64,000 nt of DNA from an uncultured Woeseiaceae bacterium (GTDB lineage: Bacteria; Pseudomonadota; Gammaproteobacteria; Steroidobacterales; Woeseiaceae): the NCBI GenBank assembly GCA_902510755.1, contig CABXCS010000001.1:124001-188000 (forward strand), in the 5' to 3' direction. The translations under genes and the position numbers were made by a program. The notes under the pieces are model-generated. The model did not search any database, was not told the DNA's origin, and worked only from the letters and a program-made list of their open reading frames with translations. Shown here in pieces: positions 56,807 to 64,000 of the stretch (the first letter of the stretch is position 1; every line of letters begins with the position of its first letter).

Positions 56807-58729
56807 TTGAGCAAAAAAGAAAAAAAATCCGCTGCAGTTGATGTAGAACAAGCAACTTCGCCAAAAAAAGAAAGCGATCAATCCAGTAATGAGGATGAAT
56901 TAAAAGTTGCACCAGTTGTCAGCAAACAAGCACAACAATTGAAAGATTTGATCGCGAAAGGAAAGGAGAAAGGTTTCCTTACTTATAGTGAGGTCAATGA
57001 TCATCTGCCGAATGGTATTGTTGATCCCGAACAGATTGAAGACATCGTAAACATGATTAATGACATGGGAATATCTGTATTTGAAAAGGCCCCTGATAGT
57101 GAATCACTTATGCTTAACGATGAAGTTGTCTCGAGTGATGATGACGCCGCTGAAGAAGCGGAAGAGGCATTAGCAAGTGTAGATGCAGAATTTGGACGAA
57201 CAACTGATCCTGTTAGGATGTATATGCGAGAAATGGGAACCGTTGAACTCTTGACCAGAGAAGGTGAGATAGAGATAGCCAAGCGAATTGAGGAAGGGCT
57301 CAATCAAGTTAAAATGGAAGCGATTAAATATCCCCCCTCACTCGCCAAATTAATCGAAGTTTATACTGCAGTTCAAAATGGTGATACCAGAATGCAGGAT
57401 TTTATTGTCGATTTTATTGACCCAAATGCTCCAGATGAAATTAGCTCGCCCGTCAATAAATCAGAACAAACTGATGAAGATGATGATGAAGATGAAGCAG
57501 AAGAAATAGATACTGGTCCAGATCCGGATGAAGTTAAAGCCAGAATGAAGGTAATTAATCGCCTGAATAACAAATATAATAAATTACTAGAAGAAAATGG
57601 GGCTCAAGACGCAAAAACCATCGAAGTAATTACAGAAATGACAAATAAACTAATGGAGATCAAATTATCTCCAAAACTAACTGATATCATCGTCTCAGAA
57701 TTGAAAAAAGATGTCGCGATAATAAGAGCTCAGGAACGAAATATACAACAAATGGCAGTGGTTAAATCAGGAATGCCAAGAAAAGATTTCTTATCCAGCT
57801 TTCAAAAAAGTCAAACAGATTTAGAATGGATCGAAAAACACATACGAGCTAAACGCAAACACTCATCCTCTCTCTCAAAATTAAAAAATGATATTCTTCG
57901 TGCTCAAAGAAAATTAATTTCAATTGAAAGTCACACACAACTGTTGATTGCAGAAATCAAAGAAATTAATAGGCGTATGACTATGGGTGAAGCTAAAGCC
58001 AGACGTGCAAAAAAAGAAATGGTAGAGGCGAACCTTAGATTAGTCATATCAATTGCAAAAAAATACACAAATCGTGGCTTACAATTTTTGGATCTCATTC
58101 AGGAAGGGAATATTGGTCTAATGAAGGCAGTTGATAAGTTTGAGTATAGGCGTGGTTATAAATTTTCAACTTATGCTACTTGGTGGATAAGACAGGCGAT
58201 TACGAGATCGATTGCAGATCAAGCCCGGACTATTCGTATTCCAGTACATATGATTGAAACCATCAACAAACTCAATCGTATCTCACGACAAATGCTACAA
58301 GAAATGGGAAGAGATCCTCAGCCTGAAGAACTAGCAGAAAGAATGGAAATGCCTGAAGATAAAGTGAGAAAAGTTTTAAAAATTGCAAAAGAACCTATCT
58401 CTACAGAAACTCCGATTGGGGATGATGAAGACTCTCATCTTGGTGACTTCATTGAAGATCACACAATCCATTCGCCACAAGATTCAGCTACTGGTCAAGG
58501 CTTAAAAGAGAGTACACATTCGGTACTTGCAGGTCTCACACCCAGAGAAGCAAAAGTACTTAGAATGAGATTTGGAATCGATATGAACACCGATCATACG
58601 CTGGAGGAAGTCGGCAAGCAATTCGATGTTACTAGAGAGCGTATCCGACAGATTGAAGCAAAAGCGCTTCGTAAATTGCGTCATCCGACGAGATCAGATC
58701 AGCTTAAAAGCTTCTTACTCGAAGATTAA
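56807..58729 (+). CDS. rpoD: RNA polymerase primary sigma factor RpoD (sigma-70)
   Basis: The 640-residue housekeeping sigma factor. Region 1.1 is [24 protein letters not shown] (about 46-69); an acidic non-conserved region spans about 130-380; region 2 has [57 protein letters not shown]; region 3 [11 protein letters not shown]; region 4 ends with the helix-turn-helix [30 protein letters not shown]. The start must be TTG at 56807: the next in-frame ATG falls after region 1.1. AAGG is placed 9 bp upstream. A lysine-rich N-terminal tail of about 45 residues is longer than in E. coli. Confidence 0.97.
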   Translation: MSKKEKKSAAVDVEQATSPKKESDQSSNEDELKVAPVVSKQAQQLKDLIAKGKEKGFLTYSEVNDHLPNGIVDPEQIEDIVNMINDMGISVFEKAPDSESLMLNDEVVSSDDDAAEEAEEALASVDAEFGRTTDPVRMYMREMGTVELLTREGEIEIAKRIEEGLNQVKMEAIKYPPSLAKLIEVYTAVQNGDTRMQDFIVDFIDPNAPDEISSPVNKSEQTDEDDDEDEAEEIDTGPDPDEVKARMKVINRLNNKYNKLLEENGAQDAKTIEVITEMTNKLMEIKLSPKLTDIIVSELKKDVAIIRAQERNIQQMAVVKSGMPRKDFLSSFQKSQTDLEWIEKHIRAKRKHSSSLSKLKNDILRAQRKLISIESHTQLLIAEIKEINRRMTMGEAKARRAKKEMVEANLRLVISIAKKYTNRGLQFLDLIQEGNIGLMKAVDKFEYRRGYKFSTYATWWIRQAITRSIADQARTIRIPVHMIETINKLNRISRQMLQEMGRDPQPEELAERMEMPEDKVRKVLKIAKEPISTETPIGDDEDSHLGDFIEDHTIHSPQDSATGQGLKESTHSVLAGLTPREAKVLRMRFGIDMNTDHTLEEVGKQFDVTRERIRQIEAKALRKLRHPTRSDQLKSFLLED

Positions 58730-58734
58730 TTTAA

Positions 58735-59211
58735 TTGTCAGCAGGTAAATTAATTCTTCCAAGGGATTTTATTGTTCCTGAAAATTATAATACGCGTGAC
58801 TTCTATTTTACTGTCTTAGAACCATCTCTAACCAATATTGATTATGAGGCGGTCATGTCTAGCCAAACAAGACTGAGACAAGTATTCCGCCATAATGATA
58901 GTTGGCCAGCAAAAGAGATGACTATCAAAGAGAATACGAAAGACTTAATTAGGCATGCATCTGAATTCAAACAAAAAAAAGCATTCGCTTATTCTGTTTA
59001 TACAAAAAATAAAGATGACTACATAGGTTGCGTCTACATCAATCCTACTTCAAAAAAAGATTACAGTTGTGAGGTTTATCTTTGGGTAAAGGACAGCAGA
59101 ATTGATCTGGATGAGGAGTTATTTTATCAAACAAAAGAGTGGCTAGATAAATATTGGAATCTCAAAAGTATTGCCTATCCTGGCAGAGATATTCCATGGA
59201 ATATCTGGTAA
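58735..59211 (+). CDS. GNAT-type N-acetyltransferase-like protein
   Basis: A 158-residue protein with a GNAT-like layout: a long N-terminal segment, then the beta strands KAFAYSVYTKNKDDYIGCVYINP and YSCEVYLWVKDSRIDLDEEL, followed by an amphipathic helix. The acetyl-CoA loop is not strict, so activity is uncertain. The start is TTG, 5 bp after the rpoD stop, which implies cotranscription with the macromolecular synthesis operon. Substrate unknown. Confidence 0.7.
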   Translation: MSAGKLILPRDFIVPENYNTRDFYFTVLEPSLTNIDYEAVMSSQTRLRQVFRHNDSWPAKEMTIKENTKDLIRHASEFKQKKAFAYSVYTKNKDDYIGCVYINPTSKKDYSCEVYLWVKDSRIDLDEELFYQTKEWLDKYWNLKSIAYPGRDIPWNIW

Positions 59212-59241
59212 CTAACAAAACTTAACATTAATGAGATTAAC

Positions 59242-59264
59242 TCATTGTTATAATATAACAATGA
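59242..59264. promoter_or_regulatory. Perfect 23-bp palindrome over a -10-like hexamer
   Basis: Arms TCATTGTTATA (59242-59252) and TATAACAATGA (59254-59264) are perfectly complementary around one central A. TATAAT (59249-59254) sits at the centre. A second hairpin, AATGAG (59230-59235) with CTCATT (59241-59246), shares bases with the first arm, so the two cannot form together. It lies 33 bp before the DUF1624 gene and could be a repressor operator, or the end structure of the rpoD-GNAT transcript. Confidence 0.55.
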
Positions 59265-59297
59265 CATTTCTGACTGACAATTCCAAAATTTAAATCT

Positions 59298-60425
59298 ATG
59301 CATCGACTCAAATCTATAGATGCCTTGCGTGGTTTTGTTATGGTTATCATGCTTATCGATCATATCCGTGAAACTTTCTATCTTCACCTCCAAGTCTCTG
59401 ATCCCGTAGATGTATTTGTTACGAGTCCTGATCTATTTTATACGCGGTTTGTCAGCTCTATTTGTGCGCCCGTTTTTATTTGGCTTACTGGTGTTTCAGC
59501 TTGGCTATTTATGCAAAAACATTCAAAAATCGAGACTTCACAATTTCTTCTTAAAAGAGGTATTTTTCTTATATTACTCGAGGTAACACTAATCGCATTT
59601 TTATGGTCTGGAAAATATCCGCCAGATATGTTTTTTCTACAAGTAATCTGGTGTATTGGGCTCTGTATGATCGCGCTCTCAGGTATTATCTACCTTCGAT
59701 CTTGGCAGATAATGTTGATAGGTATAACTATTGTCTGCGGTCATAACCTAATTGGGGGCTTCAGACTCGATTCAGATTCTATTTTCTATATAGCTTGGGC
59801 CATACTCTATCAACGAGAAGTATTCGATCTAGGTGGTATCTTATTCAGAACCAGTTATCCAATATTGCCATGGGTAGGAGTGATTGCTTTAGGTTTTATT
59901 TCTGGCCCTTGGTTCTCAAAAATCATACCAACTGAGCAAAGACAAAAAATGATGCTTTCATATGGTTTTTTGGGGCTTTTTCTCTTTTTATTCATTAGGT
60001 TTCTTAATTTTTATGGTGACCATCCCTGGATAAATACTGGTGATTTTACTACTACCTTGATGAGCTTTCTTTCACTCACCAAATACCCACCATCACTATT
60101 ATTTAATTTATCCATGCTAAGCCTAGGTTTTCTTTTTTTATATCTTTTTGAGAAATTGCAAAATCATAAAATCGTACAAATAATGTCGCATTTTGGTGCA
60201 GCACCCATGTTTTTTTATGTTTTACACTTATTTGTATTGCAGATACTTTATAAAATTGGATATTCAATGCTTGGACCAAATCAAGGTCAATACCTCTCTT
60301 TTCCGAGTGTTAGTTATATCTGGTTTACCTTTATAATTCTGACGATTGCACTATATTTCCCAACCAAATGGTTCGCGCAATATAAACAAGCCAATAAGCA
60401 TATTGCTTGGCTTAAATATTTCTAA
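59298..60425 (+). CDS. DUF1624/heparan-alpha-glucosaminide acetyltransferase-like membrane protein
   Basis: A 375-residue polytopic membrane protein (about ten helices). It begins with the family motif RLKSIDALRGFVMVIMLIDHIRETFYL, where the Asp-His pair is the expected catalytic region, and ends FYVLHLFVLQILYKIGYSM plus a cationic tail. Related proteins acetylate sugars across membranes; the acceptor here is unknown. It is 87 bp downstream of the GNAT gene, separated by a palindrome, so it may have its own control. Confidence 0.85.
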   Translation: MHRLKSIDALRGFVMVIMLIDHIRETFYLHLQVSDPVDVFVTSPDLFYTRFVSSICAPVFIWLTGVSAWLFMQKHSKIETSQFLLKRGIFLILLEVTLIAFLWSGKYPPDMFFLQVIWCIGLCMIALSGIIYLRSWQIMLIGITIVCGHNLIGGFRLDSDSIFYIAWAILYQREVFDLGGILFRTSYPILPWVGVIALGFISGPWFSKIIPTEQRQKMMLSYGFLGLFLFLFIRFLNFYGDHPWINTGDFTTTLMSFLSLTKYPPSLLFNLSMLSLGFLFLYLFEKLQNHKIVQIMSHFGAAPMFFYVLHLFVLQILYKIGYSMLGPNQGQYLSFPSVSYIWFTFIILTIALYFPTKWFAQYKQANKHIAWLKYF

Positions 60426-60445
60426 TAATTTTAAAGGTCTTTATT

Positions 60446-60667
60446 ATGAAAAAAGTATTAATCATATTCATCTATTTATTTTTAATTTCAGTTAATACTC
60501 ATGCATAAGAAAAGCAACCTTCAAGCAACAGTCTTTTTGAAATAGGCGGTGTGATTATCTCTCCTGGGGAGATCTATCGTGGCAACTTGAGAGTATCTAA
60601 AGTTAATGATGCAATCGAATCATCCATTCCAATTACTGTAACTGTCATTACTTTTTTCAATCTCTAA
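60446..60667 (+). pseudogene. Decayed succinylglutamate desuccinylase/aspartoacylase-like gene remnant
   Basis: An ATG at 60446 begins a 20-residue signal peptide (MKKVLIIFIYLFLISVNTHA) that is stopped by TAA at 60506-60508, exactly where cleavage would occur. Reading on in the same frame gives about 52 residues with LFEIGGVIISPGEIYRGNL and SSIPITVTV, matching the N terminus of secreted M14-type succinylglutamate desuccinylase/aspartoacylase proteins. Homology then ends (expected INGKKPGP-like core missing) and the frame stops at 60665. The catalytic zinc region is absent. I read this as a gene with a nonsense mutation and a large deletion. Confidence 0.65.
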
Positions 60668-60801
60668 ACTAGTCTATGAGAATGATATAACCAGTATATC
60701 TCAGTAAAATCGATTCGTTGTGCCGTTTTGTTGTCGTTACGGAAAACTATACACTGAAATATCGCTAAAAATAGCAGTCTTTAATCAAACGACGAGCAGA
60801 A
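60668..60801. other. Non-coding spacer between pseudogene and ghrA-like gene
   Basis: No gene is seen. A short inverted repeat (GATATA, five bases, TATATC at 60684-60700) could be an end structure. The stretch marks the border between core-like sequence and the 60.8-64 kb amino-acid cluster. Confidence 0.5.
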
Positions 60802-61728
60802 CTAGTAGCCCTTAACGCGCTCAACTTCACCGATCATTGGTTGACCCTTCTTATGTCTTACCAGATTGTCTATTACCACTTGTGCTGCACTATCAGGATT
60901 CGTAATACTTGCGATATGAGGAGTCATAATAATCCTAGGGTGTTGCCAAAATGGATGATCTGAAAGAGCAGGCTCCTGTGCCATCACGTCTAGAACTGCA
61001 GCGGACAAATGCCCTTCATCCAGAGAATCCAATAGATCTTGTTCAACAAGATGACCGCCGCGCCCTACATTTATTAACCCCGCACCCGATGGCAATTGGT
61101 CAAACAAAGATTTATTTAAAATACCCTGCGTCTTTGGCGTGAGAGGAATAAGGCATATTAGAATATCACTATTTGAAAGAAATTCTTGTAACCCATCAGG
61201 GCCCGCATAACAGATTACACCGTCAACATCATGAATTGACCGGGACCAACCGTGCAAAGGAAAGCCAAATGGTTTCAATCCATTGATCACTGCTTGACCA
61301 AGACTACCTAGCCCCATGATACCAACTTTTCGGTTTGATGCTAATGTCGTCTGGATTGTTTCCCAACGAGCTTCACTTTGAAATTGATGGTATTGCAGCA
61401 TATCCCGATGCAACGCAAGACTAGCAAAAATTACATATTCAACCATACCATCAATAATACTTGGATCTATCAGACGTACGAGAGAGAGATGTTTCGGAAA
61501 CAATGACAAATCAAATTGATCAATACCGGCCCCCAATGCAAAAAACACTTCAAGATTAGGGAAATTCTCTATCATTTCTGGGGAATAATCCCACGCGAGT
61601 ATATATTTAATGCACTCTGGATTTTTTATATCCTTTTCTAAGAAAAAAGGAATCTCAGGAGAAAATTTAGCAAAATACTCTTGCCACTTTTGTTGCCTTC
61701 TAGTGTCTCCTTTGTAAAGTACAGACAT
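60802..61728 (-). CDS. ghrA: D-2-hydroxyacid dehydrogenase, glyoxylate/hydroxypyruvate reductase A type
   Basis: A 308-residue NAD(P)-dependent 2-hydroxyacid dehydrogenase. The nucleotide site is GIMGLGSLGQAVINGL (about 145-160); GRGGHLVEQDLLDSL carries the conserved Arg-Gly region, and the catalytic His is in HPRIIMTPHIASITNP. The pattern WSRSIHDVDGV after beta-2 favours NADP. GhrA reduces glyoxylate and hydroxypyruvate, but in this cluster it may reduce the 2-oxo acid made by the aminotransferase. It is last in the four-gene minus-strand group, 36 bp after the M20 gene. Confidence 0.9.
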   Translation of the reverse strand: MSVLYKGDTRRQQKWQEYFAKFSPEIPFFLEKDIKNPECIKYILAWDYSPEMIENFPNLEVFFALGAGIDQFDLSLFPKHLSLVRLIDPSIIDGMVEYVIFASLALHRDMLQYHQFQSEARWETIQTTLASNRKVGIMGLGSLGQAVINGLKPFGFPLHGWSRSIHDVDGVICYAGPDGLQEFLSNSDILICLIPLTPKTQGILNKSLFDQLPSGAGLINVGRGGHLVEQDLLDSLDEGHLSAAVLDVMAQEPALSDHPFWQHPRIIMTPHIASITNPDSAAQVVIDNLVRHKKGQPMIGEVERVKGY

Positions 61729-61764
61729 ATTCTTTCTTTCCTACAAATATAAAAAGACAGAAAC

Positions 61765-62928
61765 TCACGGGACAAGTATATCTTCGGCAAGTTTCGAGTA
61801 CCACTGAATGCCTAACGGTATAACCTTATCGTTAAAATCATATTTTGGGTGATGAAGTGGGCAACTGCTCTCGCCCTCTTTTTGTCCGAGCCATACATAC
61901 GCCCCCTTCTTCGCTTGCAACATGAAAGAAAAGTCTTCTGATGTAAAAGCAGGATCAGGTGCCATTTCGGCACATTTACAAATACTTTTGGCAGACTTGA
62001 TTGCCTGCTCTGCCGCATCTGGGTCATTAATCGTAGCAGGGTAGTAACGGTCGTAATGTGTGAAGGACTTAACCTCGTGAGCCAATGCAACACTTTCCAC
62101 CATATCTCTTAATGATTGCTCAATACGGTCCTGTATCTCAACATCAAAGGTACGCACAGTTCCCCCGACAATAACTTTAGCAGGAATGACATTGTGAGTG
62201 TGCCCACCATTAATTTGGGTCACTGTCAGCACAGCAGAATCGAATGCTGAAACCCGCCGGGATATAATTGAATTCAACTTTGATACCAATTCACTTGCGG
62301 CGAGTAAAGTATCAGGCGTTTGATGAGGAAGAGCCGCATGGCCACCCGAACCATTTAAGGTAATCTCAAATTTATCCGCTGCTGCCATTATCGGTCCAGG
62401 TCGTGTCTGTATCATACCTGCGTCAAGGTCTGGCCAGTTGTGGAGAGCATAAATTTCATCCGTTGGACAAATATCAAATAAGCCTTCTTTAATCATTTCA
62501 TTCGCACCACCTAGCCCTTCTTCAGCAGGTTGAAAAACAAAATTCACTGTCCCACCGAACCGCTTTGTACGGGCTAAATGACGGGCAGCACCTAGCAACA
62601 TCGCCACATGACCATCATGACCACAACCGTGAAACACTCCAGAACTTTTACTTGCATAAGAAAGGCCCGTTTCTTCATGTATTGGCAGCGCATCCATATC
62701 AGCTCTAAAAGCTAAGCTTCGATCGGAACTTCCATTTCGTAGAACACCGACAACCCCTGTTTTCCCAATACCAGTATGTACTTCCAGCCCAATATCTTTG
62801 AGTGCTTCAGCTATTTTATTAGCGGTACGAAATTCTTCGAACCCAAGTTCAGGGTGTGCATGAATATCTCGGCGAAACGACACAAGGGGCTCTATCAGAT
62901 CAGCAATTTCTTTTTCGACATTTGGCAT
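61765..62928 (-). CDS. M20-family amidohydrolase/aminoacylase
   Basis: A 387-residue M20D-type metallo-amidohydrolase of the hippurate hydrolase/N-acyl-amino-acid hydrolase group. Metal-site motifs are present: RRDIHAHPELGFEE, GCGHDGHVAMLLGAARHL (with His-Asp-x-His), QPAEEGLGGANEMIKEG (bridging Glu pair) and a late His in SCPLHHPKYDFND. There is no signal peptide, so the substrate must be imported. It lies between Lrp-type regulator and ghrA-like genes, which suggests the freed amino acid is processed further by the neighbours. Confidence 0.92.
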   Translation of the reverse strand: MPNVEKEIADLIEPLVSFRRDIHAHPELGFEEFRTANKIAEALKDIGLEVHTGIGKTGVVGVLRNGSSDRSLAFRADMDALPIHEETGLSYASKSSGVFHGCGHDGHVAMLLGAARHLARTKRFGGTVNFVFQPAEEGLGGANEMIKEGLFDICPTDEIYALHNWPDLDAGMIQTRPGPIMAAADKFEITLNGSGGHAALPHQTPDTLLAASELVSKLNSIISRRVSAFDSAVLTVTQINGGHTHNVIPAKVIVGGTVRTFDVEIQDRIEQSLRDMVESVALAHEVKSFTHYDRYYPATINDPDAAEQAIKSAKSICKCAEMAPDPAFTSEDFSFMLQAKKGAYVWLGQKEGESSCPLHHPKYDFNDKVIPLGIQWYSKLAEDILVP

Positions 62929-62981
62929 AACATTCTCAATAAAAGGGAGGGATAAAACAGTTTATGGGTAGGAGGATGAAT

Positions 62982-63476
62982 TTAATTCTTATCCCCAAAA
63001 AGACTTTTGATTGGATAATGATGTTTGACAAAGGGCGATTTGATGACAATGTAGCTAAAATATTTCTCGATACCGAAGTCACCTTCAAGCATATATTCCA
63101 TAATCTCTTGATATTGCGTAACACCACGGGTTGCAAATTTCAGCAAATAATCATATCCACCACTAATCAAATGGCATTCGAGGACTTCCTCAATTTTTCT
63201 TGTTTTTTTTTCAAATAGAGAAAAATCATTGGCACGATGGTTGGTAAGAGTAACTTCTGTATAAACAATCAAAAACTCTCCTAATTTATTCAAATTAATT
63301 AAACCGCTATAACCAGTTATATAACCTGCTTTTTCCAGTTTTTTAAGCCGTGCAAGACAGGGGCTCGCCGACAAACCAACAGCATCTGCCAAGTCAACAT
63401 TGGCGATACGGCCACTTTTCTGGACTTGCGCCAGAATATTCAAATCAATTCGATCAAGTTTAATAGACATATTCAT
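62982..63476 (-). CDS. Lrp/AsnC-family transcriptional regulator
   Basis: A 164-residue Lrp/AsnC protein: N-terminal helix-turn-helix (LDRIDLNILAQVQKSGRIANVDLADAVGLSASPCLARLKKLEKAGYI, about 6-53) and a C-terminal RAM effector-binding domain with ISGGYDYLLKFATRGVTQYQEIMEYML. Local regulators of this type respond to amino acids. It sits between the aminotransferase and M20 genes, so it probably controls this group in response to the substrate or product. Confidence 0.95.
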   Translation of the reverse strand: MNMSIKLDRIDLNILAQVQKSGRIANVDLADAVGLSASPCLARLKKLEKAGYITGYSGLINLNKLGEFLIVYTEVTLTNHRANDFSLFEKKTRKIEEVLECHLISGGYDYLLKFATRGVTQYQEIMEYMLEGDFGIEKYFSYIVIKSPFVKHHYPIKSLFGDKN

Positions 63477-63590
63477 ATGAATTCTATTTCCTATCTCAAT
63501 TCTACAATTTCAAAATACTAAGCGAAGCTGAAAGCATAATATAATAAAAATTATTACAAAACTAAACCTACCCTACTCGATGATGGCTCT

Positions 63591-64000
63591 TCACCCCGAA
63601 ATGGCTTTTCGGACACCCGTATCTTCTAGTAGATCATCTAAAGTCTTACTAAGTCTTTCAAGTAATAGATCCATTTCGGATGCCCTACAACAAAGAGCAG
63701 GTGCCAATCCAATAATACCATCAGCAAACGTCCGAAAGATAATACCATTTTTATAGGCAATCTCGAATAGACGGTCTGCGATAGCTAGTTCACTTGGAAA
63801 TCTTGCTTTTGTTTTCTTATTCGCGACCAGTTCAACGGCGGCTAACATGCCTTTTCCACGACTTTCTCCCACCAATGGGTGATCTTCAAGGGCTTTCAAA
63901 CCGCTTAAAAATTGTGGGGCAATGGCTTGTGCATTTTTTAAAATTCCACCTTCTGTATAAAGTCGTATTGCTTCAAGACCGACTGCTGCACTTACTGGAT
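63591..64000 (-). CDS. Class III aminotransferase, C-terminal part (runs off window)
   Basis: The frame is open from the window edge to a stop at 63591. It shows the C-terminal domain of class III PLP aminotransferases: SAAVGLEAIRLYTEGGIL, HPLVGESRGKGMLAAVELVANKKTK, then the segment FRTFADGIIGLAPALCCRASEMDLLLERL. The Lys that binds PLP is outside the window. Family members act on omega-amino acids, diamines or related substrates, often with pyruvate or 2-oxoglutarate. It is transcribed first in the group with the Lrp, M20 and GhrA-like genes. Confidence 0.9.
   Translation of the reverse strand, partial: PVSAAVGLEAIRLYTEGGILKNAQAIAPQFLSGLKALEDHPLVGESRGKGMLAAVELVANKKTKARFPSELAIADRLFEIAYKNGIIFRTFADGIIGLAPALCCRASEMDLLLERLSKTLDDLLEDTGVRKAISG

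Overview
The window reads as chromosomal DNA of an AT-rich (by eye about 35% G+C), tightly packed gammaproteobacterium. Evidence for that class is gene content and order: rsmI divergent from lpoA, petABC followed by sspA-sspB, ibaG-murA, yrbG-kdsD-kdsC-lptC-lptA-lptB, rpsU-yqeY-dnaG-rpoD, and single copies of waaA, hldE, mpl, ibaG, sspB and folM. These imply a diderm cell with LPS and aerobic respiration. Short spacers, many 1-20 bp overlaps and several TTG/GTG starts fit a moderately streamlined, possibly marine, lineage. I do not assign a genus. No rRNA, tRNA, CRISPR array, phage or insertion sequence was seen.

Layout. 0-0.15 kb: start of a CaiB/BaiF CoA-transferase (partial). 0.2-2.5 kb: rsmI and lpoA. 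2.4-6.1 kb: cytochrome bc1 operon running into sspA-sspB. 6.3-7.8 kb: ibaG-murA. 7.9-13.7 kb: yrbG-kdsD-kdsC-lptC-lptA-lptB, with mgtE where rpoN usually sits. 13.8-17.0 kb: patatin, then a MoxR ATPase/VWA pair. 17.1-24.3 kb: carbon metabolism, tkt-gap-pgk and pyk, split by a PhoX-like (DUF839) gene. 24.3-27.1 kb: metK-ahcY, preceded by a candidate SAM-binding pseudoknot. 27.1-33.6 kb: cpdA-like, hemL, a Lon-domain protein, mpl, a 5-TM protein, rnd and adk. 33.8-37.2 kb: PPi-dependent phosphofructokinase and a proton-pumping pyrophosphatase, ended by a clean terminator. 37.3-41.9 kb: rhodanese, TolC-type porin, waaA, hldE. 42.0-46.3 kb: VOC and DUF1330 genes downstream of a split class II ribonucleotide reductase (nrdJa-nrdJb) with a candidate NrdR box. 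46.8-54.0 kb: degQ, cca, uppP, midA, folM, folK, folB, tsaD. 54.1-60.4 kb: the macromolecular synthesis operon rpsU-yqeY-dnaG-rpoD, followed by a GNAT gene and a DUF1624 membrane acyltransferase. 60.4-60.7 kb: a decayed aspartoacylase-like gene. 60.8-64 kb: a four-gene amino-acid catabolic cluster (aminotransferase, Lrp/AsnC regulator, M20 amidohydrolase, D-2-hydroxyacid dehydrogenase) whose base composition looks richer in G+C than the core.

How the genes work together. Much of the window builds the envelope: Kdo synthesis and transfer, heptose activation, LPS transport, and peptidoglycan synthesis and recycling. A second theme is pyrophosphate energetics, with reversible PPi-phosphofructokinase next to membrane H+-PPase. 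A third is the methyl cycle (metK-ahcY). I found no clear wholly novel multigene system. The most interesting items are the metK leader pseudoknot, a 23-bp palindrome over a -10 element after the rpoD operon, the degenerate HD domain of Cca, the aspartoacylase pseudogene, and the accessory amino-acid cluster.
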